Part shown: positions 24,743 to 36,668 of the stretch, piece after piece
Numbering within the stretch: the first letter of the stretch is position 1
Layout of the letters: each line of letters begins with the position of its first letter
Assembly: GCA_016987375.1 (NCBI GenBank)
Contig: PJRA01000272.1
Location: 1,251,045-1,315,044 of the forward strand
Direction: 5' to 3'
Source: Brachionus koreanus
Taxonomy: Eukaryota; Rotifera; Eurotatoria; Ploima; Brachionidae
DNA length: 64,000 nucleotides
Made by a program: the position numbers and the translations under genes
Notes under the pieces: generated by a model
What the model was told of the DNA's origin: nothing
The model's input: the letters and a program-made list of their open reading frames with translations, nothing else
Databases searched by the model: none

Positions 24743-24763
24743 CTTTGGAGTTGTATAAATAAA

Positions 24764-25907
24764 GTCAGATTACACATTTTTTCTCTAAATTTTCCTAGTC
24801 TTCTGATTTTTTTGTACCATTTTTTTGTATTTATTTTGATTTAATGATTTGTAAAAATAGGCTAATTATTATTCTCAGACTCTAAAAATGATGTAACATT
24901 TAGCATTGTTTGAATAGAAACTTTTTAATCTAATAACATTTTCAAAAGATATGATTTTTATTCATAAATTTATTCTCTAAAACTTGAAATTTTATGAAAA
25001 TTTGTTTGGATTTTGTTGACATGTTTATAGTCATTTTAAAATAATAAAACTGATTTTTAATAATTTCTTTTTATCTAAAATTAATTTTATAAAGTCTGAT
25101 TTGAAAAGAAAAAAAACGATCCTCGCGAAGGTTATTTATTTTTAAAAGGTTAAAGCAAGGTTTTTTACGTAAAAAGATTTGAGCTATCATTAAGATCAAA
25201 ACATAATTTTTATTCAACTATTAGATGTAATAATAAAAATAAATTAAAAAGTTTTTCTAAAAAAAAAGCAAAAAAATTAAATTGTTAAAAATGTTTAAAA
25301 ATGTTTATTTGAATATTTTTCTTGAAGTAAAGCATTCATTCATTCTAATTGTTAAGAACAAAGTTCTACATTTATGGCACGACCGTCTGGAACCAGTTCA
25401 AAGCTTATTATTTCTTTGAAATTCCATTAAACACACGACATTACTTTTTATCAAAGTGTCCTCTTTTCACGACAGACTGAGTTAGCTAAAAAGATTCCAA
25501 CAATTAATTTCTGTTATGATAATTTCGTAAATAGGTCCTTTTTTCATTGCATGTAATAATCCGTCTGAATTGTCTATTCACTAGTTCATTTGATAATCGG
25601 ATAGTAATAAGGTATGCTGAGATGTGAATCAAAACTAGTAACGTTTATAATTATTGGATATTTACAAAAAAATCATATCATAGATATCATGATTGATAAG
25701 CGTTTAAAGTTTGAATTTAAATTAAAAATGATTTTTTTAACTAAAATTACTTTAGAATAAATTAAATAAAGTTTTTTTTTTTCAATAAAAAATTTTAACA
25801 GTTTTTATTAAAAACTGATCAAACTAAAACTAAATTAGAATTCAACCTAAATTATTTTCTACGAATGTTAAACATTTATATATTTATTTTAAAGAAAGCC
25901 TTAAAAT
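24764..25907. other. Intergenic between tweety and the minus-strand genes
   Basis: A+T-rich with no convincing ORF. A less A+T-rich patch at about 25360-25620 contains no recognisable element. Confidence 0.4.
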
Positions 25908-26150
25908 TCATTTGTAAACATCTTCAATGGTAAAATAAAAATCAATTAACTTATTGTATTTAGAATCATCACATTGATAGTCATAAGGATCGCAAAACTC
26001 TTCAAATTCGTAGAGCCTCTCAAAATCATATTGTTCAAAATTTGGAACCATAATTGTTGCACTTCTAGCCATATTTTTTTCAATTGTATCAAACCAACCC
26101 AATTTAAAAAAATTAAAAATTAAAAAAAAGACAATTTTCACTAGAAGCAT
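25908..26150 (-). CDS. Small predicted secreted acidic protein, 80 aa
   Basis: Single-exon ORF with an N-terminal Lys followed by a hydrophobic stretch (residues about 5-18), consistent with a signal peptide. The remainder is acidic and rich in Tyr, Phe, Asp and Glu, with only two cysteines in a C-x6-C ring (CDPYDYQC). No dibasic cleavage sites flank the ring, so it is not a standard neuropeptide precursor. Family unknown. It lies 3' of the phosphatase gene on the same strand, separated by about 250 bases. The ORF is short, so chance or a missing exon cannot be ruled out. Confidence 0.4.
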   Translation of the reverse strand: MLLVKIVFFLIFNFFKLGWFDTIEKNMARSATIMVPNFEQYDFERLYEFEEFCDPYDYQCDDSKYNKLIDFYFTIEDVYK

Positions 26151-26403
26151 TTTTGATTGATTTCAAATAATTTGATTATTTTCAAAGCATCTTTATATAG
26201 TATCAAGAAAATATATTTTTAGTTTAATAAAGCTTTTTTGAATGAAAATTAGAGACAATTTTCCTTGTACTACTTATGCAAAAAATAAAAATCTAAAAAT
26301 ATTCTTTTATTAAATATTTGAAATGGTATAGTTACAATTTAAATTTGCTAGAAAAATTTTCAAATTATTAACTAAACTTAAAATTTTTAAATTATCAAAA
26401 CAA

Positions 26404-29400
26404 TCATGAATGAGTATCTAATCGAATTAATCTTAATTTATTTGAATCCACCAGCACAGTGGCCGCTTCATTGCTTCCACCGCAGTAATGAGATGATGAA
26501 AAAACAGTTAGGAGCCTACCACCTAATTGAATTTTAAAACCAATTTGTTGAACTTCATGAGCTCTTACAACATAAGACAAATTATTCTTTTTCAAGAATT
26601 CATTTAAAGCTTGATGGCTAAAATAAAAACCAGTTCCGCGTTGTCTATTCTCACTAAAACCGTGATTTTCTTTTAATGCATTATTACCTCCTGAAAATTC
26701 ACTTCTTGATAAAATTTTTTTATTCAAAATTTAAACACCTTTTTTTAAAAATATTTACGATAATGGATCATTCCACAACATTTCCCAAGCCATAGAAGAC
26801 TCTTTTTCAGGATTTTTTAGCGGACAAATAATTTTGTTAATATCATCCACTTTAGCTTCAGTCTGAATCAATTCAGAGGGTATGCCTCCATGAATACAAA
26901 ATATCTTATTATCTACAATAGCTGCAAGAGGCAAGCAATCAAAAACTTCATTTACTTCTTCCCATACTTGTTCACCAAGCTCGTCTCCAAATTTAGCTTT
27001 ACATTCACTGAAAAATTAGGTTTTAATCATTATTTTTTCAATTTTAAAACAAAACTAACTCATAAAAATGATACATTTTTTGTATATCTCTTAGTTCGTG
27101 ATTTCCACGTAGAATAAAAAATTTATTTGGACATAAAATTTTCTGAACAAACATGTAACTAATAACTTCAATTCCTTCGTGACCACGATCTACATAATCA
27201 CCAAGAAACAAGAAGCATGATGGAGTAAGCATTGGACCCATACGCCACAGCGCTTTTTCAAAACAAATTAGATCGTGGAAATTTCCGTGAATATCTCCGA
27301 GTATGTAACAAGGTGCATTTATTCTTAATAGTCGATTTTCAATTGATACTATTTCTTTAAGACTTCGACAAATCAAAATAAGACATTTGGCCATTGCTAT
27401 CATGTCCACTTTACCCCAACTGTAAGGTTCCTTGCTTATTACTAAATCATTTGAAGTATTCAAGTCTTTTATTGCTCTTTCATAATAACGCAATCCATTT
27501 AACATTTCATTTGGCTGAGTTTTCTTTTAACAAATAGAAAGACTTAATAATAAATCATCTTAATTATCGAATTACTATATCTATAAAAATATGTTTATTT
27601 AAATGTTTTAGAAATTTTAATAAACATTTGTAAATATGATCAGTTGATTAGAAATTTGTTATTTATTTTTAAATAAAAATTTTAAATGTTCTTTTAAGTC
27701 TTTTGCGCTAGAAACATTAAAACAAAAAATTATAAATAAAAAGAAATAGACAATTTATTTAATAAGAAAAATTAAATAATTCGATACTCAAAATTTACTA
27801 AAATATTATAAAAAATATATCACTAGCTTGGTTACCAAATTTGATTGTTATCTATTTATTTATAGGTTTAAATTGGCTAAATTAATCAAGTACAAATGGA
27901 CAGAACAAAATATTAACTAATCTTAAAAATTTTTAAATTAAGATAAGAATAAGTCTATGGGCTTATAAAGGTAAATTTTAATTAATAATAGGATATACAA
28001 TTTTAAAATGCTTTAGCTATAGAAGCAAAAAAAATTTTAAATCCTCATATCTTTTGAATAGATTTTTCAAATGAATATATCTATTTTTGATTTATGTAGA
28101 TTAAAAAATTTTCTTTAAAAAATGATATGAATTTATAAAATTATAAAAATTTTAAAAATTCAACCTTTATTAAAGATTAACGATTAATTTTAAAATTCTT
28201 CATTATAAAGCTTATCACATCAATAATTCCTTATTTATTTTATTTAATAAAATATATTTTGATTTTTTATGAATAAAATTTTTAAAATTTCGATTTAAGT
28301 CACTTTTTTTTTGTAATCAAGAAAAATGATCATACAATTAAAAATTTATTGTGCAAAAGAAAAATAAACTACAATAATGTTTGTTTAGAAAATTAAAAAA
28401 AATTTCAGTAATATTGGTGATGCAATCAGATATTTAAATAAAAGCGTCGAGTGTTTAATTAAAATTAGAAAATGTCCACTATCAAAAAATTGAAAAAAAA
28501 ATTTTATTCATTTTAAATGTTAATTTCTAATTTTAATTAAAAACTCGACACTTTTAATCAAGACTTGAATTAAACAAAAATTATAATTTTTTTTATTCTT
28601 ATGAAACTCAGTTTTTAAGTACTTTTTTTTTCTTTCAAAAAATATCTTAGATTCAAAAATACTCCTATTTCTTAAAGTCTTTGACGTATTCTTAATTTTA
28701 GAGTATAATCATCATAAAAATAAAATTAGGTAATTCAAATATCCTATTCAATTGTATAAGAAAACTACCTGAACTCTTAGAAGCTTAAAATAGGCTGAAA
28801 AACTTAAAACTCGTTTTTAAAAAAATCAAACTGAAATAATTTTTATGAGAATAAAATTTTACAGAATAATTTTAAAAAAACAGCTGGGCTTTCTAGTGTT
28901 AATAAAAATGGTTTAAACTTGCATAGAAATAAAAAATTTTCAATAGTTTCATTATTTAAGCAAAAAGATTATAAAATTTTTTTGTTGGGTTGAGAAATAT
29001 TTTTCTTTAAACAAGTCAAAAAAATACAATTTGATTTCGGTATAGAAAAAGAAAAAACATACTTGATTAAACGAATCCAAAGATTCTATCCGACCAAATT
29101 GTGGCTTATTCATATCTGTGAATACTGGTTTATCTATTTGAAATAATTGTAATAAATTACAAGTTTAATTTGAAAACTACCTATTGAAATATTTGGTGTA
29201 GTAGCGCCTTCTAATTCCCATAGGGCTGATATGTCAGCTACAGTGCCAGTCCGCCTAATGCGAACAGAATGCGTTGCTATTTCATAAAGCTCATCTTTTT
29301 TACAATTTTCGAATTTAAATTCATTATCTTGTCGCATCAATGTTTTATTGTTTTTTTCCAAGTCGTTATTCAATCCAAGCCCCGCAAAATTTAAGATATC

Positions 29401-32400
29401 CATGATTGATTTACTAAATCTAAAAAGAACCGAAGTTCCTCTAAACTTAAGTTGACCCACCCCTATAAGAAAATCGGACAAAGTTAAATTTTCACTTTGA
29501 TTTCGTAAGCCAAATGATCTTTGTAATAATCAAATTCATAATTTTTTTAATTATTCAATTTTTCTATAATTATTTACTTGTATCCATTAAGTGCTTCTGT
29601 TTCCAGTATTTCATTCTCTAACTTGATGCCTCCTTTTTTCAAAATTGTTATGTCTTTGGTCAAATCTCTTAAATTATTCATAAATACAGTGATTTGATAT
29701 TTATCTAAAATAAAAGGACACATTCATTGAATTACCTGAATTGGCTAAAATTCATTGAAAGCATGAAATTTGAGTCACTTTGACAATTTTTCGGCTTGTC
29801 CAAGTCATTTAACGAATAATAGCGAAAAATATATTTACATCGTTGTTCAGCTGGTGGACCACCGTGCTGTGTTGATGGTTCCATAGCAGCAAGACCTTAT
29901 TTTTTTAAATAAAAAAACATTTTTTATTTCAACTTTATATAGAATAGAATACAATTATTCAAAATTACCCATTACAAAATCTGAGAAATTTAGCATGTAT
30001 TTTTGATTCGTATCAAAAGCATAAAAATATTTTTCCAAAACATTGTTTATGTCTATATTCAAATCAGATTGCTGAAGGAAAAAATTGACAAATTTTCTGA
30101 ACAAATTTTTAAATTTAACGATGCTCAGATATTCACTTGGATACGTGCACTCAAAGTAAACATTGAAAAGTCGCTCTTGAACTTAAATAATTTTAAATTA
30201 CCTTTAGAAAAAAAACAAGAAAAATTTGTAAATATTTTTTTTCACAAGAGCATTTTATTAATGCATTTTCAAGTAGTTGAAAGTGTACTAATATAAATTT
30301 AATCTAGGGTAAAAGCCTAATTCTTTTTAAATTAAGCATTTCTTAATTAATTTTAAAATGATATTATAAAAAATATACCATTTTTATGAAACTTTGCCGA
30401 CGAAACCATTAAATCAATAAGGTTTGGTTGTTGGGTACAATTAGATTGATTTTCGCATTGAAAATAAGTCATTGAAGGCTCATAGAAAACATTTTCTACC
30501 ATAAGATTAAGTTCATTTGATTCAATGATAAATTTTTTAAAAAAAAGTAATGGCTCCAATCCCAAAAGTTTAAAAGATTGCTGAGCTTGTTTGAGCTCGT
30601 TGAAATCCATCCATTTTAGTTTCTCGTCTAAATTATCATTGTGTATTTCATTTGGATTTTGCTTATTTAAATGATTTAGCTTAGAATGCTTATTTAGTAT
30701 GACCAAAAAAAATGATGATTTTGGAAAATTTGAGTTTTTTAATGAGTATAAAGGAAATAAATGAGTTGAGTATATTCTAATCAAGCAAATTGAATCACAT
30801 TTCTTGCTAATCTGGTCTGATTTAGATTCACTTTCAATTTGAATTAAGTTTTTGCAAAATTCATCTTCAAATTCCTAAGAAATAAATAAACAAGCAATTT
30901 TTAATAGAAATTTTATTAAATGATTGTTACATTTATTGTTCTTTCAATCATTTGTCCCGTAGATTCATTTGAGCTGAAATTTGTATATGGAAACCAGTAT
31001 TGAAATCTGTCGGAATCTTTAAGTTCGGATAGACAAGCATTTTTTAACAAAATAGATTGTCTAGAATGATTTAAAATCACTAAAACAACTAGGTCTTTGC
31101 CGATGTTGTTTATAATGGCTTGGTTTGTTAGATTTTCGGAAGCCACTTTTAAAGAATCTAAATATTAAAATTAAATTACTAATTTCATTCTTATTGATTT
31201 TTATGTTTTGAAAAATTTCTATTTTTAAGATTTTTGAATATCAAAAACGAAATATTATTATTGTTATTTAGCAATTTAATTTTATTATTATGTAATACGT
31301 TTTTCAAGAACTAAAAAAATGTGTCTCAATCTAATCAAAATATATTTAAATTTTTCTTTACAATCAAGCAAATAAAGGCTACTGACAACTATATTAATAT
31401 AGTGGTATTTTTTTCTATTCGAATTTTCAAAAGCAATTTAATTCAATTTAAAATAAAATTCAATATTTGATTCAAATTTCTGAATATTAGGCTAGGCCTA
31501 AAATTCATTAATTTTTTATACTCTGTAATTCTAGTTTTTTAAAACTGAAATTTCATATAAGTTATATTTAATTGCTTTTAAAGGTTCATTCAAAAATCTA
31601 TTTAATTTGGAACAAAATATATTATAGCTTAATATTTTCTTAGGTTCTTTGTTTTTCAATAGGGTCTTTTGCTTGCTATTTAGTAGTGGTAAAATTAACT
31701 TCGACTTGGAGCTAACCAAAGCCAAGCTGTAATGAGCTTTTATTATATTAGTTTGTCTGCCAATTTTTTCCAGCACGTTTACAATTCTATTTAATTCTAT
31801 TAAATTTAGGAAAAATGTTTATGACATGTTAGCCTATCAGGATTTGTTAATGATCAAAGTTTTTTATAGTAACATTCTTTTTAAAATCGCAAATTTTTAA
31901 AAAAAGAAAATTAAAACTAATCTAATAGAATAATTTAGTAAACCAAATGTTTGAAATTGAATTTTCTTTATTAGATCTAGATGATTTTTTTGAGTCTTTA
32001 CTCTCCATTTGAAGGAATAATTATATTGATATGTTTGAAGTGTTCTTTAAAAGCTTAATAAAACTATTAGATTTAACAATCAAATTTTTTTTTTACGATT
32101 TAAGAAACATTAAAATTATTAATGCTTTTAATAAACTAATCAGATATCTTATATACAAATTGAGAGATTCTTGTTAAAATAAAATTTTATTAATAAAATA
32201 AAGTCTAAAATTTTAACTTATTTATTTTACTTACTTATTTAAATTTTTAAATTTATAGGCAACTTTAACTTTTTAAAATTTAAATGTAAATTGTAATTCT
32301 ATAATTGAATATTTATGTAAATAGTATTTAAGAAGCAATCATTGCTTTAAAAACTTTAAATGTAGAGGCTTATTTAAAAAAAATAAAGAATAAAGTACAA

Positions 32401-33652
32401 CAATTTAAAAAAAATTTCAAGTCAAGTCAAATGACTTTTTTTAAAAAAATAAAATTTCAAGAATTTATAAGACTTGACTTCCCTTTGTGAATTTAGAACA
32501 GCTCTGTTTGATACTGCATTATTTTAATGCAAAAATGTTTAAAAATTAAAATTTTTTTAAAAACGCAAATTTATTTATTTTTGAAAACTAATGAATTAAA
32601 ACCTTATAACTTGACAACTCAGATTGTTGGTGTTTAGAATCACCTAAACCAAGTGATTATTAAATTGTCTAATTAACTTTCTTTTGGGTTAAAGCTTATG
32701 AATTTTGAAGAAATTTTGAAATAGCAGATTGAAATATCTTTAACGCTAAAAATTAATTGTTTGTCATAAAAGTATATTTTGGATATTTCTCTGTTCAACT
32801 TCTAGCTATCATAACCAGTTTTACGCAATGCGCTTTCATCCAAAAACACTATTGCAAATGAGATCAAAAACCTTCAACCACGACTTTTCTGGTCATATTT
32901 GATTAAGTCTAAAATAACTACATATTGCAAGGGACACAAAGAGAAAGTAAAATTGACAAAAGGAAACAAAGAAGAAGAACTATAAATAAAAAAATTCTGA
33001 GAAGTTTCTGCTTAGAAAAATTGAGTACTAAAGCGTCAGCACAAGCAGCTAAACTATAATCCTTAGCAAATTAGCTATCAAATTTTCATAGTTGAATTTT
33101 TTTTCAATCTTATTTTTTTACATGGCCGCCACTAACCGTACCCAACACTAGCCATGAATATTCTTGGAGAAAACTAATAGAGATGATTAAATTTTATTAA
33201 ATTATATCAAATTTAGTCGTCTTAAAAAAAATTAAGAAAAAAAAAATTTTTTAAATTTGTTGTTATAAATAGCTGCTGTGTTAAAAAAATTCTGATATTT
33301 TTGCTCTTTTTGAGTGTTTTGTGAAAAAAAGAATTTTCCAATTAATCTCAAAATAAAATCTGTTTTACAAAAAAATCATTAATAGTAAATATCTAGTTAG
33401 AAAAAATAAAAAATGATAATATATTAATAGTGACTCAAATACTAAATTAAAAAAAATCAGTATAAAAAAAATTAAAATTATTTTTTATGTCTAAAATTCG
33501 ATTTATGAAAATTCTTTTGAAATAAAAATGAATTATCTTAAATTTTTTAAATTAATAAGAAAATTACCTAAATGCTCAAAACTTGTCTTTTTCTTCCTTG
33601 ACCGTGAACTATTTATTTTTGGAATCCTTAAACGTATGGAATTATAATCCAT
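26404..33652 (-). CDS. PPP-family Ser/Thr phosphatase with N-terminal EF-hand-like module
   Basis: Twelve exons on the minus strand: 33652-33568, 31157-30931, 30874-30379, 30287-30246, 30181-29969, 29895-29736, 29667-29578, 29518-29181, 29133-29063, 27523-27060, 27007-26759 and 26704-26404. They sum to 912 codons in a continuous frame. The phosphatase domain (from about residue 640) has the metal and catalytic motifs GDIHGN, GDYVDRG, RGNHE, FYDECK, CIHGG, RAHE and a terminal SSSHYCG where PP1 has APNYCG. It should dephosphorylate Ser/Thr. Upstream (about 285-460) are degenerate EF-hand-like helices ([23 protein letters not shown]), then [19 protein letters not shown]-hands before PPP reverse the PPEF/RdgC order. 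The first about 280 residues have no recognised domain. The link of the first exon across a 2.4 kb intron is phase-consistent but inferred. Confidence 0.78.
28436..28564. repeat. Foldback inverted repeat in phosphatase intron
   Basis: Arms of about 36 bases, at about 28438-28474 and 28527-28562, are near-perfect inverted copies (GTCGAGTGTTTAATTAAAAT against its reverse complement around ACTCGACAC). The loop is about 50 bases. It fits a short MITE or hairpin. It sits in the 1.5 kb intron between 29062 and 27524. Confidence 0.65.
28768..28902. repeat. Probable piggyBac-like MITE, one clear end
   Basis: The right end CTTTCTAGTGTTAA (ends 28902) is the reverse of TTAACACTAGAAAG, the family end described under findings. 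The left end near 28772 (CTCTTAGAAGC) is only a weak match. Confidence 0.4.
33118..33157. repeat. End of a GTTGGGTA-type MITE
   Basis: The segment containing ACCGTACCCAACACTA matches the right terminal repeat of the element at 36526-36668. No matching left end is clear nearby, so this is a partial or decayed copy. It lies in the first intron of the phosphatase gene. Confidence 0.5.
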
Positions 33653-34059
33653 TACTCATAAATGGCATGAATTTGATCTATAATAATGAAAATACTGATT
33701 TTTATTTAGATATGATTTTGAATAAAGCTCTCATATCTTTTAAAGTTTAAACAATAATTGAGTTATTTCTTTCAGAAAAAAAAACGGCCCAGTCAAAACT
33801 ATGTCAAAACTCTTAATTTTTTATTTCAAATTTATTTAGTATTTTATTTGAATAAGGTAAAAAAAAAGCTATAAAAATTTCTTCTTTTTAAAGAAAAATT
33901 TCAAGTCTTTAAAATAAAATTAATTTTTGTGCACTATCTTGGCATAAATAAAATTTGCACAAAATTTATAATTTATTTGATTTGTAAAACGTAGGCAAAA
34001 AAAATAATTTCAATTTATATCAAAATTCAAATTTTCAATTGATTGTTAATTTACCAAAA
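33653..34059. promoter_or_regulatory. Shared upstream region of the phosphatase and GRASP genes
   Basis: The inferred phosphatase start (33652, minus) and the GRASP start (34060, plus) diverge from a 407-base gap that must hold both promoters if the first exons are correct. No sequence element is distinct from the A+T background. Confidence 0.35.
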
Positions 34060-35565
34060 ATGGGAATAGGCGGAAGCTCGGTGCTTAACATACCTGGAGG
34101 TGGTTCAGAAGGATATCATGTTTTAAAAGTAAAGTAACCAAATGAAAATTTTTGCAATCAATTCTAAAAAAATATTTCCTAAAGGTTCAAGAAAATTCAC
34201 CAGGCGCTCGGGCTGGCCTTGAGCCTTTTTTTGACTTTATTATTGCAATTAATGGTTCAAGACTTGATCAAGATAATGACACTTTAAGAATGGTTCTAAA
34301 TGCAAACATCGATAAACCCTGTAAGCTCCTCGTATTTAGTTCTAAAACTATGAATATTAGAGAGATAACATTGGTACCGACAAAAAACTGGGGTGGCCAA
34401 GGAGTCCTAGGCGTATCAATTAGATTTTGTTCTTTTGAAAGAGCTAATGAAAACGTATGGCACGTACTAGAAGTCCAACCAAATTCACCAGCATCTTTGG
34501 CAGGTCTCCGATCAAATACAGACTACATTATTGGTTCTGATTCACTTCTGACTGAGGTAGAATAAACAACAAATAAATTAAGATTTTTTTAAAATTCAAT
34601 AATTTAAGCCAGAAGATTTATTTACATTAATCGAATCATCAGAAAATAAACAATTAAAGTTATATGTGTACAATTTTGAATTGGACAATGTAAGAGAAGT
34701 GTTGTTGACCCCTAACAGTGCATGGGGTGGAGAGGGTAGTTTAGGCTGCGGAATTGGATATGGCTATTTGCACAGAATTCCGATTAAAGACGAAAAAAAT
34801 CCTAGCATACTGTCTAGTCAACAACCTGTCAACTCTCTTAATCCAAATGCTTCAATGGCCAGTAATTTGAGTACAATGACTAATATTGGAAGTCAGTCCT
34901 CACTTTTGAGTAACATAAGCATTCAATCATCATTAGTTAATTCAGGAAATATCACGCTAAATCCAACTGTAGCTACAGATGCAACATCAAGTTTGGTTCC
35001 ATCAGCCGAAACTGAGCAATTGGAGAAACAATTGGACAAAACTCATTTAACTGAATCTGAAAATAATGCAAATCAAATGCCGAATGAAAATTCAATCCAA
35101 CCTCCAAGTTCAAATCCAACTTTTGCATCTACCTTCGGAGGAATAAACATGACGACTAATGAAAATATTCATCCACCTGCCCCTATAAACATAAACCAGT
35201 ATTTTACTAATAAGCCACAACAAAGCGATCTAACAACAACACCTAGCCAGAATTTACCTACAAGCAATGAAAATTTGCCTAATCAACCAAATGTACAAGT
35301 TCAACCTCCCATGAATTTTTTGCAGCATTTTAAACTACCAGATCAATCGAATACCGAATTACCCACTTTCAATTCAGAACTTTTGAGTGGCGATTCAAAT
35401 CAGATAGTTCAAAATTTGGTTCATCAAACAATTTCAAATCATTTTCAACAGCAGTTGCAACAGCAAAATGTAAATCAATCTGGTCTACAAACTCAAGCTA
35501 ATTTAGAACATGGGCATTCTCATTCGCATTCAGGTGAATGTTCCGGACATGGTCATTCACATTAA
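34060..35565 (+). CDS. GORASP: Golgi reassembly stacking protein (GRASP55/65)
   Basis: Exons 34060-34128, 34185-34556 and 34609-35565 give 465 aa. The start MGIGGSS keeps the N-myristoylation glycine, followed by [14 protein letters not shown]. Two PDZ-like GRASP domains follow (about residues 12-105 and 110-205), with hallmark segments [50 protein letters not shown] and [25 protein letters not shown] proteins tether Golgi cisternae by trans-oligomerisation and act in unconventional secretion. The C-terminal about 250 residues form the expected Ser/Pro/Gln/Asn-rich regulatory tail, a likely phosphorylation target in mitosis. An unusual His-rich end (HGHSHSHSG...GHGHSH) closes the protein, a feature not known to me in vertebrate GRASPs. 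Confidence 0.95.
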
Positions 35566-36019
35566 ATTTAAGTTACTTTAACTAATTTTAATTATGGTTA
35601 TAATTTTCAAAAGCGATATTTTTTTAAATTATATTTTAATTATTTTAACTTATTAATTGGGAATAAAAATATATAATATCAATACGAGTTATTCAAATTT
35701 TTTAAAATTATTTTTTTGTTAATATATACTGTTAATATCCGTTTTATTGATTTTCTTGGTTGAATCAATACATTTTTTAATTTTTTTTTGACAACAGATT
35801 CAAACAAAAATTTTTTTTACAAGGTAATTTTCAGTCAGTATTAATAAAAGCAATCCAAAATTCAATTTTTACAATAATGATAATAATAGTTATTCTACGG
35901 TAAAATTTTGTTTTACTATATTGACAAAGTAGGAAGACTAAAGTAGTCCCGCTATTGTAGACTTTTCATTTTTTTATTTCTACTGATATTATCCAGTCTA
36001 TTTTATAACTTCCTGATCG
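35566..36019. other. Intergenic, 3' of GRASP
   Basis: A+T-rich; presumably includes the GRASP 3' UTR. No gene seen. Confidence 0.4.
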
Positions 36020-36520
36020 AACTTGGTGTGACAACCGACATTGGAGGAACAATCCTTTTGTTCACTGCTCCATTTGATAGAAATTTTCGTCTTGCTTCAA
36101 ATTTTGTTAGTTGCAAGCAAATGCGATGCTTACTTCTCCACTTGGTTTATTATTATTTACTGAATTCATAAGTTTCGCATCGTAATGCCAATTAACAAGA
36201 TTGTATTTGTTGAGAATATTATAAAATTGAATCAGATCTCTACGATCTCTTTCTTTTAAAGTTTCTAATCCAAATTTAGCTAGTCTTGATTCATATTTCA
36301 AACTTCTTATTTGTGAAACAGGTTTAATTGCTCGTCTTTGTACTTGTTCTAGTATATTCTAATATATTTTTGTATCTTTTTTAAAATCAGGATTTCAAGC
36401 AGGTGCACAGTATTCTAGATGCGGTCTAACCCAGCTATCATTTTGATTATTCTATTTGAGTTTGTTGTTCACCATTACACCAAGATCGCGCTCAGTAGTA
36501 GTTTTCTGCAAAGTTACTCT
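36020..36520 (-). pseudogene. Degenerate non-LTR retrotransposon (reverse transcriptase C-terminal part)
   Basis: Minus-strand reading gives, in order, TERDLGVMVNNKLK, then LEYCAPA-stop-NPDF, EQVQRRAIKPVSQIRSL, YESRLAKFGLETLKERDRR, DLIQFYNILNK and RIVPPMS. These are hallmark segments of the C-terminal region of Jockey/CR1-type LINE reverse transcriptases. Several in-frame stops and probable frameshifts show that it is dead. A 64-codon open piece at 36107-36301 is part of it. Confidence 0.8.
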
Positions 36521-36525
36521 TGGCT

Positions 36526-36668
36526 AGAGTTGGGTAGCGTCAGTGGTGGTCATAGGTCCGCCAAAAAATAGTGTTGGCCGTGCACAAAATAAAATTAAAA
36601 AAAAAATCAAATATTGATTGATAATTTTGCCATCTTTTGATCGCTACTGACGGTACCCAACACTACTC
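36526..36668. mobile_element. Short TIR element (GTTGGGTA-type MITE)
   Basis: The left end AGTTGGGTAGCGTCAGT at about 36529 and the right end ACTGACGGTACCCAACACT (about 36646-36664) form imperfect terminal inverted repeats around about 100 bases of non-coding DNA. It sits directly beside the LINE remnant. A matching right end occurs at 33118-33157, and the internal segment resembles 62080-62160. Confidence 0.6.

Noticed and set aside
30003..30296. Plus-strand 97-codon ORF
   Set aside because: It is the antisense shadow of phosphatase exons at 30287-29969.
31531..31776. Minus-strand 81-codon open stretch as an exon of the phosphatase gene
   Set aside because: No donor with the phase needed to join 31157 could be found and the product matches nothing known. 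Left as probable intronic chance ORF.
32405..32482. Small inverted repeat with AAGTCAAGTC arms
   Set aside because: Arms are only about 12 bases in low-complexity sequence; not strong enough to call.
34010..34059. TATA box for GRASP
   Set aside because: TATA-like words are expected everywhere at this A+T content; nothing is positionally distinctive.
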